A stretch of DNA of 19,027 nt, taken from the NCBI GenBank assembly GCA_900557355.1, contig USSR01000043.1, positions 1 to 19,027 on the forward strand. Direction: 5' to 3'. Below are positions 1 to 7,306 of this stretch, piece after piece (position 1 is the first letter of the stretch; the number at the start of each line of letters is the position of its first letter). The notes under the pieces are model-generated. The model was given only the letters and a program-made list of their open reading frames with translations, made no database searches and was not told where the DNA came from. The position numbers and the translations under genes are program-made. The stretch comes from an uncultured Bacteroides sp. (GTDB taxonomy: Bacteria; Bacteroidota; Bacteroidia; Bacteroidales; Bacteroidaceae).

Positions 1-6
1 CAAAGA

Positions 7-72
7 ACTATAGTCCGACGAAAGGAACACTATAGCCAATGTTGCGTCGGACTATAGTCCGACGAATAAAAT
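7..72. repeat. Three ACTATAG heptamers at exact 22-bp spacing, containing a 20-bp perfect palindrome
   Basis: ACTATAG occurs at 7-13, 29-35 and 51-57, so each copy starts 22 bp after the last, about two helical turns. Copies 1 and 3 belong to a 16-nt identical direct repeat (ACTATAGTCCGACGAA, 7-22 and 51-66). Copy 3 is also the centre of a perfect 20-bp palindrome, cgtcggactatagtccgacg, at 45-64. The middle copy diverges after the heptamer. The array may extend left of the window. It sits just upstream of the HU-like gene at 122, so same-face protein binding sites, perhaps for autoregulation, are a reasonable inference. The function is not shown by the sequence. Confidence 0.75.
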
Positions 73-87
73 CAGACAATCGGAAAC

Positions 88-95
88 TATATTTA
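88..95 (+). promoter_or_regulatory. Possible -7 promoter element for the first HU-like gene
   Basis: TATATTTA matches the Bacteroides -7 consensus TAnnTTTG at five of the six fixed positions. It lies 27 nt before the ATG at 122. No good TTTG -33 box is visible; the 20-bp palindrome ends at 64, about where a -33 element would lie. That arrangement would suit a regulator-controlled promoter, but the call is weak. Confidence 0.3.
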
Positions 96-121
96 CTGAA
101 TAACTAAAAACAAAATAAAAC

Positions 122-721
122 ATGAGTGTTTATTACGATCTTTATGCCAGTGGCAACCCACAAAAAAAGGATGAACAGCAGCCACTTCACGCACGAGTGA
201 TTCCATCGGGAACTCTTAATGCCAAGAAATTCATAGAGTTAGTATCTAAAAGCAATGGTTTCAGCCAAGCCACTATTGAAGGATGCCTGCAAGCAGTTAC
301 TGACGAATTACAGCATTGGTTAAAGCAAGGCTGGATTGTGGAAGTCGGAGAATTAGGCCATTTCTCTTTATCTCTGAAATGCGGGCGGCCAGTAATGGAA
401 AAGAAAGAAATCCGTTCTTCTTCCATCCATCTGAATAAGATAAACCTTCGTGTCAACAAGAAATTCCGCGAAAGCATGGAACCGTTACAGTTGGAACGTA
501 TGGAATCCCCCTATCGCAACGACGGTAGTCTCGATGAAGACAACTGCCGCACTGTCCTTATGCAACACCTAGAAAAAGAAAGTTGCGTCACCCGAACTGA
601 TTTTATGAAACTGACCGGAATAAATCGGGACAAGGCTATCGGGCTATTGAATAAGCACATAGAAGAAGGAATGATACGAAAGTATGGAGGAGGTAAGACG
701 GTAGTATATTTAAAGAAATAA
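122..721 (+). CDS. HU-like DNA-binding protein with C-terminal winged-helix-like extension
   Basis: The 199-residue product has an N-terminal HU/IHF-type domain (about residues 25-125) of the kind common in Bacteroidota. Helices around 34-70 are followed by the strand motif GELGHFSLS (76-84) that marks this fold. Residues 139-199 form an additional helix-rich segment ending in a basic GGG-K-VVYLKK strand. This resembles a winged helix-turn-helix and would give a second DNA-binding surface. Such proteins are generally taken to be nucleoid-associated or local regulators; the targets here are unknown. The ATG at 122 is preceded by an A-rich leader and by phased repeats (7-72). The gene is monocistronic and converges on the PUL operon, sharing its terminator hairpin. 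The HU assignment is firm; the winged-helix reading rests on pattern alone. Confidence 0.85.
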   Translation: MSVYYDLYASGNPQKKDEQQPLHARVIPSGTLNAKKFIELVSKSNGFSQATIEGCLQAVTDELQHWLKQGWIVEVGELGHFSLSLKCGRPVMEKKEIRSSSIHLNKINLRVNKKFRESMEPLQLERMESPYRNDGSLDEDNCRTVLMQHLEKESCVTRTDFMKLTGINRDKAIGLLNKHIEEGMIRKYGGGKTVVYLKK

Positions 722-733
722 AGCGACTAAAAA

Positions 734-784
734 AATGTGTCAAAAGTGAAGCTATAGAAAAATGCTTCAGGTTTTTGACACATT
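734..784. terminator. Intrinsic terminator hairpin between converging genes
   Basis: A 12-bp perfect outer stem pairs 734-745 (AATGTGTCAAAA) with 773-784. An inner GAAGC/GCTTC stem pairs 748-752 with 764-768. Read on the minus strand, the stem is followed by a run of seven T, so it should end the PUL operon transcript after the GH gene. On the plus strand no strong T tract follows the stem, so termination of the HU-like gene there is likely but weaker. Confidence 0.8.
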
Positions 785-793
785 CATTATTTA

Positions 794-3229
794 CTATTCA
801 AAGCGAACTTCAGAGATACCTACGGATTTTCCCTGTTGAGCATCTATATTCAAGCGTATAGCCTCTACCTCAACATTACTACTCGGATGGATAACATTAA
901 ACCTGTCCTTACCCAACTGATAAGAATCTGTAACATATAATTCAAGAACTTTCCAGATTCCTTTTGATTTATATTCCACCTTCCAGCTTACAGGTAGCAG
1001 AATGTTTTCTTGAGGATTCTCCAACCAATATACGGAAAGAGAGTTTAAAGTATACGGAGTTTTAAAATCGAACGTCAATTGTTGTCCTTTTCCATTCTCT
1101 GCAGGAATAGAGACCCATCTCTCCAAACTAAAATCAGCAGAAGAAGTAGCCACTTTCCCATCGCAAACTGCCTGCTCTGATATTGCATTTCCACTTGCGA
1201 CAGACGAAGCCGATATTTTCCCAATCGAATCCATATACTTCATTTCTCCTTGTTGCAACCCTACAGTCGAAACCTCCTTATTCAGCCAGACAAGCATTGT
1301 ACGATTATCTCCTCTGTTACACCAGGCATAATAAGGCACTAAAGAAATTCCGCCCACTTTTATAAAATCAAGCCCCTTCAGTTCACCGGTTTCTTCAATC
1401 GTAACCTGTGCCTTTTCTTCCGTCGCATCGCCCAAGAATAATTGCTGAACAGGTCTTCCATTATCTATTTCTTCCGCACAATAAACCAATGGACCACGTG
1501 TCACAGCAGTTTTCCCCACATTATCCTCCACTTCCGGAATACAGTCGACAAAACGAACAGGCATTGGCAATTCAAGCTCTACTATATCGCCACTCACCCA
1601 GTCACGTTCTATTACTGCGAAACCTTTCTTCATCACATACTTCACTTTTTCTCCGTTTACACGCACCTCAACTGGCAGGTGCCGCTGTTCTTCGTAAGGA
1701 TAAAGTCCGCCCGGCACAAATTCATCTTTCGTTGCCCAAGTAGGAATACGCATGCTTATTGAAAAACGTTCTTTCTTCTCCGGAATAACAACAAGGCGTA
1801 CTTTTCCGTCAAATGGATACCCTGATTCTTGCTCCAAAGCAACTTTTCCTCCTTTCAAAGGAATCGTTGTCCTGCTTCCACCATAAAGAGTAAGATAGAT
1901 ATTATCTTTACTATAAGCATACATATATCCCGGAACTTGCAGGATGAGGCGAGAGATATTAGGAGGACAGCATGCGCATCCGAACCATTCGGCCCGGCCA
2001 CCATTACCATGATTAAAACGCCTTTCTCCATCAGCTTCCAAAGGGTTCACATAGAAGAAACGATCCCCCTTCAAGTTAATTCCGGCTAAAGCATTATTGA
2101 ATAAAGACAGCTCGGCAATATCCCAGAATTTCGCATCACCGCTACCTAGAAATAATCCTTGATTAAAAAACACATTTGCTACAGCAGCACATGTCTCGTT
2201 ATAAGCTGTCAGATTAGGTAACTCATAAGGAGCACCGAAACCCTCCATACCTTCTACTGCACCCAGCCCTCCGGTTATATGCATACGTGTTGTTACCAGA
2301 TTATTCCATATAGCCTGAAGTGCCTTGTCATAATCATGGAGTCCGGTCAGTGCGTCCACCTGTGCCATAGCCGTATAAAGATAAGCCGCACGCACGGCAT
2401 GTCCCACCGCTTCCGTCTGTTGGCTGACCGGTGCATGTTGTTGTGCATAAGTAGCTGCCATCACCCCTTCACCCTCCGGACGGTAAGTAACTCCGCGAAT
2501 CTCCAGAAATTTTTTAGCCATATCAAGATACAATGGATCATTCGTCACCCGATACAATTTACAAAGAGCCAGTTCTATTTCCTCATGTCCGGGAGCCTGA
2601 TTAACCGGTTTTCCATTATTATAATTTGGATCTCCTCCTTCAAAGAAAACCTTATTCACATGTTTGGCACTCTTAATAGCAACATTTAACAGTTTATCTT
2701 TACCTGTTGCCTGATAATAAGCAACAGCGGCCTCATACAGATGCCCTACATTATAGAGTTCATGGCTATGCACCAACCAAGAATAAGGTTTCTCTCCCAT
2801 CTCACGAGGATCAGGATTACCACAAATATGAGAAATGTACAGATACCCGTCTTCTTGTTGCGAAGCAGCGATCAACTCTGTCACATCATCCATGAACTTT
2901 TCCAGTTTCTCATCCGGCTGTATCATAAGTGAGTAGGCAACTCCCTCCATTACCTTATATAAATCTGAACTGATGAAGCGATGTGTTTCCGGCAGTTCGG
3001 TGGGTTTACCTGCACGAAAAGCAGCACAACGCCTGAAGCGTTCAACAGCCGGTGCACTCTGATAAACAGAAAAAGGGACTGTAACGCTTATCTCTGTCTT
3101 CATTCTTTCTTTCCAAAAACCATCAGTTAACGTTACCTGATTAAAGGGGATGGGGATGATCTGCTGTTCTTCCTCCACACAAGCCGTCGACAAGATGCAC
3201 AAACTAAATCCTACTAATAGATGTCTCAT
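794..3229 (-). CDS. DUF1680 (GH127/GH146-type) lipoprotein, putative beta-L-arabinofuranosidase
   Basis: The 811-residue protein is predicted to release beta-linked L-arabinofuranose from glycans with a zinc-bound cysteine nucleophile. A lipoprotein signal ends at Cys17 (ILSTAC), and the acidic run VEEE follows it, as in surface-exposed Bacteroides lipoproteins. The catalytic (alpha/alpha)6 region spans roughly 30-430. By analogy with the GH127 enzyme HypBA1, YNETC (Glu345, Cys347) and CACCPPN (Cys420, Cys421) give the zinc site, with Cys420 as nucleophile. Glu329 has the same 16-residue offset as the HypBA1 acid/base. Beta domains follow, and residues about 670-811 look like an F5/8 (discoidin-like) carbohydrate-binding module. 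It is the last gene of the operon, only 2 nt after the DUF5695-like gene. GH127 and GH146 share these motifs, so the exact family and linkage are open. The known family also includes an RG-II enzyme acting on aceric acid. Confidence 0.88.
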   Translation of the reverse strand: MRHLLVGFSLCILSTACVEEEQQIIPIPFNQVTLTDGFWKERMKTEISVTVPFSVYQSAPAVERFRRCAAFRAGKPTELPETHRFISSDLYKVMEGVAYSLMIQPDEKLEKFMDDVTELIAASQQEDGYLYISHICGNPDPREMGEKPYSWLVHSHELYNVGHLYEAAVAYYQATGKDKLLNVAIKSAKHVNKVFFEGGDPNYNNGKPVNQAPGHEEIELALCKLYRVTNDPLYLDMAKKFLEIRGVTYRPEGEGVMAATYAQQHAPVSQQTEAVGHAVRAAYLYTAMAQVDALTGLHDYDKALQAIWNNLVTTRMHITGGLGAVEGMEGFGAPYELPNLTAYNETCAAVANVFFNQGLFLGSGDAKFWDIAELSLFNNALAGINLKGDRFFYVNPLEADGERRFNHGNGGRAEWFGCACCPPNISRLILQVPGYMYAYSKDNIYLTLYGGSRTTIPLKGGKVALEQESGYPFDGKVRLVVIPEKKERFSISMRIPTWATKDEFVPGGLYPYEEQRHLPVEVRVNGEKVKYVMKKGFAVIERDWVSGDIVELELPMPVRFVDCIPEVEDNVGKTAVTRGPLVYCAEEIDNGRPVQQLFLGDATEEKAQVTIEETGELKGLDFIKVGGISLVPYYAWCNRGDNRTMLVWLNKEVSTVGLQQGEMKYMDSIGKISASSVASGNAISEQAVCDGKVATSSADFSLERWVSIPAENGKGQQLTFDFKTPYTLNSLSVYWLENPQENILLPVSWKVEYKSKGIWKVLELYVTDSYQLGKDRFNVIHPSSNVEVEAIRLNIDAQQGKSVGISEVRFE

Positions 3230-3231
3230 TC

Positions 3232-5979
3232 CTATTTCTTTTTAATTATTACTTGCGTATATTTATCCATGACTGGTATTTCCAGCCGACAAAACGGATG
3301 CGCCTGATTCATTATTTCAAAATCTTCCACTTCTTTTTGTCCAGCTATAACAGTATACTTTCCTTCAGGAAGTTTACCTTCAAGAGTCATTCTTGTATGA
3401 TGAGGTTTCCCAGAACGATTTTCGATGACAAAAGCAAGCTCATTTGTTTTTTTCAACGTAACAGGATAATCCTTTCTGAAACCATCCTGCTCTAATTCTA
3501 CCGAAAATTGGACAGGTGTAAGAAACCGTATCTGTCTGCGTACTCCGTCATACGGAACCATACTAATTGTTCCTTCTTTATCCACAGCCACATTGCCTCC
3601 ATAAGCTATCAGCCCAAAATCGTGATCATCCACTAAATAGACTCCGGCTCCATGAATTCCTCCCGTAAGCCCGTGATCTATTTCACCATCATATCGCCAC
3701 GGGGCGCGTCCGGTTTTTATGTAACTCATATAGGTACGGGAATTCTGATAAGGAGAAAACGCCCAGCCCACAGCTCCATCATTTTCTTTCCCTTTATACC
3801 AATATCCAAAGTCAGTTTGTTGCGTACCTGTATTCATCAACGCCCATGAAGCTAACAAAGAATTATAGCCATAATTAATATACTTCTCCGGTTCACTGGA
3901 AAATTTATACGCATAATCCAGCAATGCCACACCCCCCATCTGCGTCATATAATCGAGATTTACGTACTGTCCGCTCCATGCCGTACCCAAATTGGCATAT
4001 CCAGGTTCAAAAATTCCGCGCAAAGCAAGATTCCCATCTAACTGATTTTGCATGAAACGCTCTATGGAGACAGTGTCAAATGAGGTATACGAATACCATT
4101 TTTTCTTATTCTTATCATACCAGAATTGCTCCTCCGGTTGCATCGGATTCAATTTTGCATATTCGGCAATGTAATAGGAGGATTCAAAGGCAGTGCGGTC
4201 AACAAACATCTCGGAACCGAACGGCCAGGGATCTTCATAAATCATATATGTCACCTTCTTTTCCCATTCGCGACGTAATCTAGCTGCTGCTTCTTTCCTG
4301 CCTGTATTTTCTAAAGCAGAAATAATATATAACAAATACCTTTCATGAAAATTTCCTTGCTTATAAGCCCAGTCAGTCCAACCGTGGAAAGCCCACTGCT
4401 TTCCCATCAATATATTATATGGCACTTCAAAATAGGCCATCGCCGTACGGTAAGCCCGTTCTAAATATCCATTCGCATCCAGGTAAGTCACCATATCCGG
4501 ATGATCTTTCGCAATCCTGTACAGATTATAATAAATAGCAAAATGAGTGGTATAATCAAACGTTCTCCACATGCGTCCTTTGCCTGAACCTCCATCCTCA
4601 TATCCTCCATATTTACCACTACGATTCTGATACCAGTTTTCACTTCCATAGATACCATACGGATAAGGGAATTCCTTATCTGTACGTTGCAGTTTACCCC
4701 AAACAAAATTCTTCTGATAATATTCCAACGAAGCTATTTCATCCTTATCCGGATATATCACATTCTTCTCACTTACATAAATAGGCTTACTATTCGAAGG
4801 ATCATCAGAACCTCCCACCATAAATTCTTCCCGAAGTTCTCCTAAATAGTCGGGTGAAAGCAGTTCTGCTTTTTTCATATCCCACAAACTATACAAACCA
4901 TTATACCACTTCGTCGAATCCCGATGCTGCTGTTTGTCTACAATAAAACGGGCACGTTTCTTTATGAGCGTTTCTAAAGGTTCTGTTACAAAAAAATCCA
5001 AATAACACATTTGTCCGTTTCCATAGTTTACCGTAATCAGATTCTCACCTAAACGGGAAAAACGAAACTTATAAATATACTTGTTATCTTTCGTCTTGCC
5101 TATATTAGCTACTTTGATTTGCTCCGGACACTCAACAGTTAACTGTTCAACAGGCAACTGTGTCTGTAAAGCACAATACACTTCCATTTCAGGGGTTACT
5201 ACCATTCCCGGAGCAACTTTCACCAAGACATTTCCTTTATCATACAATTTCCCCCTTAAATCAGTGTGGTCTTTGGCTACAGTAAAATTAAAGCCTGTGA
5301 GATAACGCTGATAAGGGGCCACCGTCTTTGAGGTAGAAGGTATTCTCCAGGTATCGCTCGCCCGATCGACAACATTCGTTGCATGCAAATAATACTTACC
5401 ATCCCAAGTTGCATATTCCATAGCAGTCCCTTTTTTCATTGACATCAATAAAATGTCCCCCTGACCGGTATATGGTATCCAATAGAGAAAAGAAGAATTT
5501 CCATTTAAAGAGAAATGCCTATTCAGGTTTTGACAAGCTTGTACGGATTCATCAATTGCTCCAATCGGCACTGTCAGACACATATCCAGAATATTAACCG
5601 TATGATGGCTTCGGTTGAAGAATTCAATATCCCATTCAATCTCTTCCCCACTGACAGTGAAGGTCTGATAAAGCCGGACTCCGGCAGGAAGTTGCCAGAA
5701 TATCTGTATTTTTCCCGCCGTATTTTCCAGTATTTCAGACTGCAAATCAGAAAGCTTAACAGAGTAAGTCTTATTGTCAACAAGGTAATTAAAATATAAA
5801 TCTCCCAGAATCTTTCCTCGATCGACATAGTTCCTGTGATGATCGCTTCTTTCGAAAACTAGTAATTTAAGCCCCTTTCCATCTGGATTGACCTCAATTC
5901 GTGGGACTACAGCTGCCACTGTACTCCCACAAAAAACTAGCCAAGCCAACAAAACGGTCATACAAAGCTTCATTCTCAT
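3232..5979 (-). CDS. Large secreted DUF5695-like protein, candidate glycoside hydrolase
   Basis: The 915-residue product starts with a Sec signal peptide (hydrophobic 5-20, likely cleavage near TVAA, 20-23). Phe precedes Cys17, so a lipoprotein box is unlikely and a soluble periplasmic location is favoured. Residues about 25-330 look beta-rich. About 335-760 is helical and full of Trp, Tyr and acidic residues, including GGSDDPSNSKP (389-399), FHGWTDWAYKQGNFHERY (531-548) and YEDPWPFGSEMFVDRTAFES (581-600). About 780-915 is beta-rich again. The beta / helical-barrel / beta plan resembles six-hairpin glycosidases, and I recall this family as DUF5695. I know of no firmly established activity. 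The gene lies 4 nt after the SGBP gene and 2 nt before the DUF1680 enzyme gene, so action on the same imported oligosaccharide is inferred. The ATG at 5979 gives MRMKL; the Met two codons later is equally possible. Confidence 0.7.
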   Translation of the reverse strand: MRMKLCMTVLLAWLVFCGSTVAAVVPRIEVNPDGKGLKLLVFERSDHHRNYVDRGKILGDLYFNYLVDNKTYSVKLSDLQSEILENTAGKIQIFWQLPAGVRLYQTFTVSGEEIEWDIEFFNRSHHTVNILDMCLTVPIGAIDESVQACQNLNRHFSLNGNSSFLYWIPYTGQGDILLMSMKKGTAMEYATWDGKYYLHATNVVDRASDTWRIPSTSKTVAPYQRYLTGFNFTVAKDHTDLRGKLYDKGNVLVKVAPGMVVTPEMEVYCALQTQLPVEQLTVECPEQIKVANIGKTKDNKYIYKFRFSRLGENLITVNYGNGQMCYLDFFVTEPLETLIKKRARFIVDKQQHRDSTKWYNGLYSLWDMKKAELLSPDYLGELREEFMVGGSDDPSNSKPIYVSEKNVIYPDKDEIASLEYYQKNFVWGKLQRTDKEFPYPYGIYGSENWYQNRSGKYGGYEDGGSGKGRMWRTFDYTTHFAIYYNLYRIAKDHPDMVTYLDANGYLERAYRTAMAYFEVPYNILMGKQWAFHGWTDWAYKQGNFHERYLLYIISALENTGRKEAAARLRREWEKKVTYMIYEDPWPFGSEMFVDRTAFESSYYIAEYAKLNPMQPEEQFWYDKNKKKWYSYTSFDTVSIERFMQNQLDGNLALRGIFEPGYANLGTAWSGQYVNLDYMTQMGGVALLDYAYKFSSEPEKYINYGYNSLLASWALMNTGTQQTDFGYWYKGKENDGAVGWAFSPYQNSRTYMSYIKTGRAPWRYDGEIDHGLTGGIHGAGVYLVDDHDFGLIAYGGNVAVDKEGTISMVPYDGVRRQIRFLTPVQFSVELEQDGFRKDYPVTLKKTNELAFVIENRSGKPHHTRMTLEGKLPEGKYTVIAGQKEVEDFEIMNQAHPFCRLEIPVMDKYTQVIIKKK

Positions 5980-5983
5980 AAGT

Positions 5984-7288
5984 TCAATTTTTCACTGTTA
6001 TCTTGAATGTACTTAAAGATCTTTTGTGAGCATAATCGTTCAATGAATTACTTCTTTGATCGCTATAATCTATACCACTATAGTTCTTATCACCTACATT
6101 GGTAGCTACAGCCGTAATGGTAAATTCACCAGGTTCGGTATAAATATACTTATAAGTTTTCTGAATTCCTCCAGTCGCATATACAGAGCCCAAAGAAACA
6201 CCTGTATGCCACGGTTCATATTCGTCCGTTCCCATTTCGATAAACGAAAGGTATACGTCTCCCTGAAAACCTCTATACTTGGCATAATCTGCTTCGTGGA
6301 CGGGCAAGCCTGTTGCAGGATTAAGTTCACATTCGTAAGCCTCATCTATTCCATCCCCATCCAAATCATATTTATAAGGTGAATCATCAGCTGCTGCATA
6401 AGTAGGACGCCCATTCACATACATATCGACTTGACGGAGCACTAGCTTTTCTCCATCATTCAGAAACTGCTGCAAATATGAATCACGGTTATACATCTCT
6501 CCAAGTTTATAGAAACCTTCTGTCGGTCTGCCGGAAAGAGGATCATTTGTCTGAAATGCTCCATAAGAACGTTCGTCCATAAGAGTGCTGTATTTATAAC
6601 CGGCAGCATGTCCGGCAAAATCCGCCAGTTGCTCCGTATGTAATCCAAAATAGGCAGCTACCCAAGGATCATTAGAATATTTTCGAATAGCACGATCCGC
6701 ATCACAAGCAACAAAGCGGCTCTCAATCACCGTATTACCAGGCTGATTATCAAGGCCTCCTAAAATATGAATATCCGGTTTCATCCGTATGCCTGAAGGA
6801 ATCCTGCGATCTGATATTGTAAACTTCAACTGATTAGTCCCGATATAGCTCATTTCCATCAATGCTTCCGGAAAATCCCCTTTCTTATAAGGAATCAGTT
6901 GGATATTTTCTATCGCACCAAAAAATTCAAAATCCTTTTTCACCTCTTCAACAGTCTGATAATTTTTGAAGTACTTATAGAATAATGTCTTCTCTCCATT
7001 CTTCGCATAAGAAACCCGATAGCCTTTTTCATAGAAACTATTCCAGTCATTTTCCATGATTGCCTTAATGCGCGAACGTTCGAACATTTTTCCTTCATCT
7101 CCCGTAAAGAGAGAAAGATATTGGGCATCCGTAGAAATTGTAATTGTCACTTCGTCTCCAACTTTGGGATTCTCTGGAGATACGGTTACCTGAACGGACG
7201 GAGCTTCCACATCTGAACCAAACTTTTCACATGATGCCATAACAGACATCATTATTATCATAATTAAAATCGATTGATATGTTTTCAT
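5984..7288 (-). CDS. Surface glycan-binding lipoprotein (SusE/F position)
   Basis: This 434-residue lipoprotein has a signal peptide ending in the lipobox MASC (Cys20). Residues 30-65 form a PKD/Ig-like start with PKVGDEVTITIST, reminiscent of DUF5017-type proteins of Bacteroides PULs. The body is rich in Tyr, Trp and Asp, as expected for a glycan-binding surface. YDLDGDGIDE (307-316) looks like a calcium-binding DxDxDG loop. The C-terminal part (370-434) ends in short strands with TITAVATN. Its place directly after susD, with an 18-nt gap, is the usual place for an outer-membrane glycan-binding protein that assists SusCD. No catalytic motif is visible. The role is inferred from position and lipidation, and sequence similarity to characterised SusE or SusF is not evident. 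Confidence 0.72.
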   Translation of the reverse strand: MKTYQSILIMIIMMSVMASCEKFGSDVEAPSVQVTVSPENPKVGDEVTITISTDAQYLSLFTGDEGKMFERSRIKAIMENDWNSFYEKGYRVSYAKNGEKTLFYKYFKNYQTVEEVKKDFEFFGAIENIQLIPYKKGDFPEALMEMSYIGTNQLKFTISDRRIPSGIRMKPDIHILGGLDNQPGNTVIESRFVACDADRAIRKYSNDPWVAAYFGLHTEQLADFAGHAAGYKYSTLMDERSYGAFQTNDPLSGRPTEGFYKLGEMYNRDSYLQQFLNDGEKLVLRQVDMYVNGRPTYAAADDSPYKYDLDGDGIDEAYECELNPATGLPVHEADYAKYRGFQGDVYLSFIEMGTDEYEPWHTGVSLGSVYATGGIQKTYKYIYTEPGEFTITAVATNVGDKNYSGIDYSDQRSNSLNDYAHKRSLSTFKITVKN

Positions 7289-7306
7289 ATTATTCTGACA
7301 ATTAAG

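Noticed and set aside
7..72. CRISPR array or transposon end at the left edge
   Set aside because: The shared unit is only 7 nt in all three copies, with 15 nt between, and no transposase or cas gene is near. It fits binding sites better.
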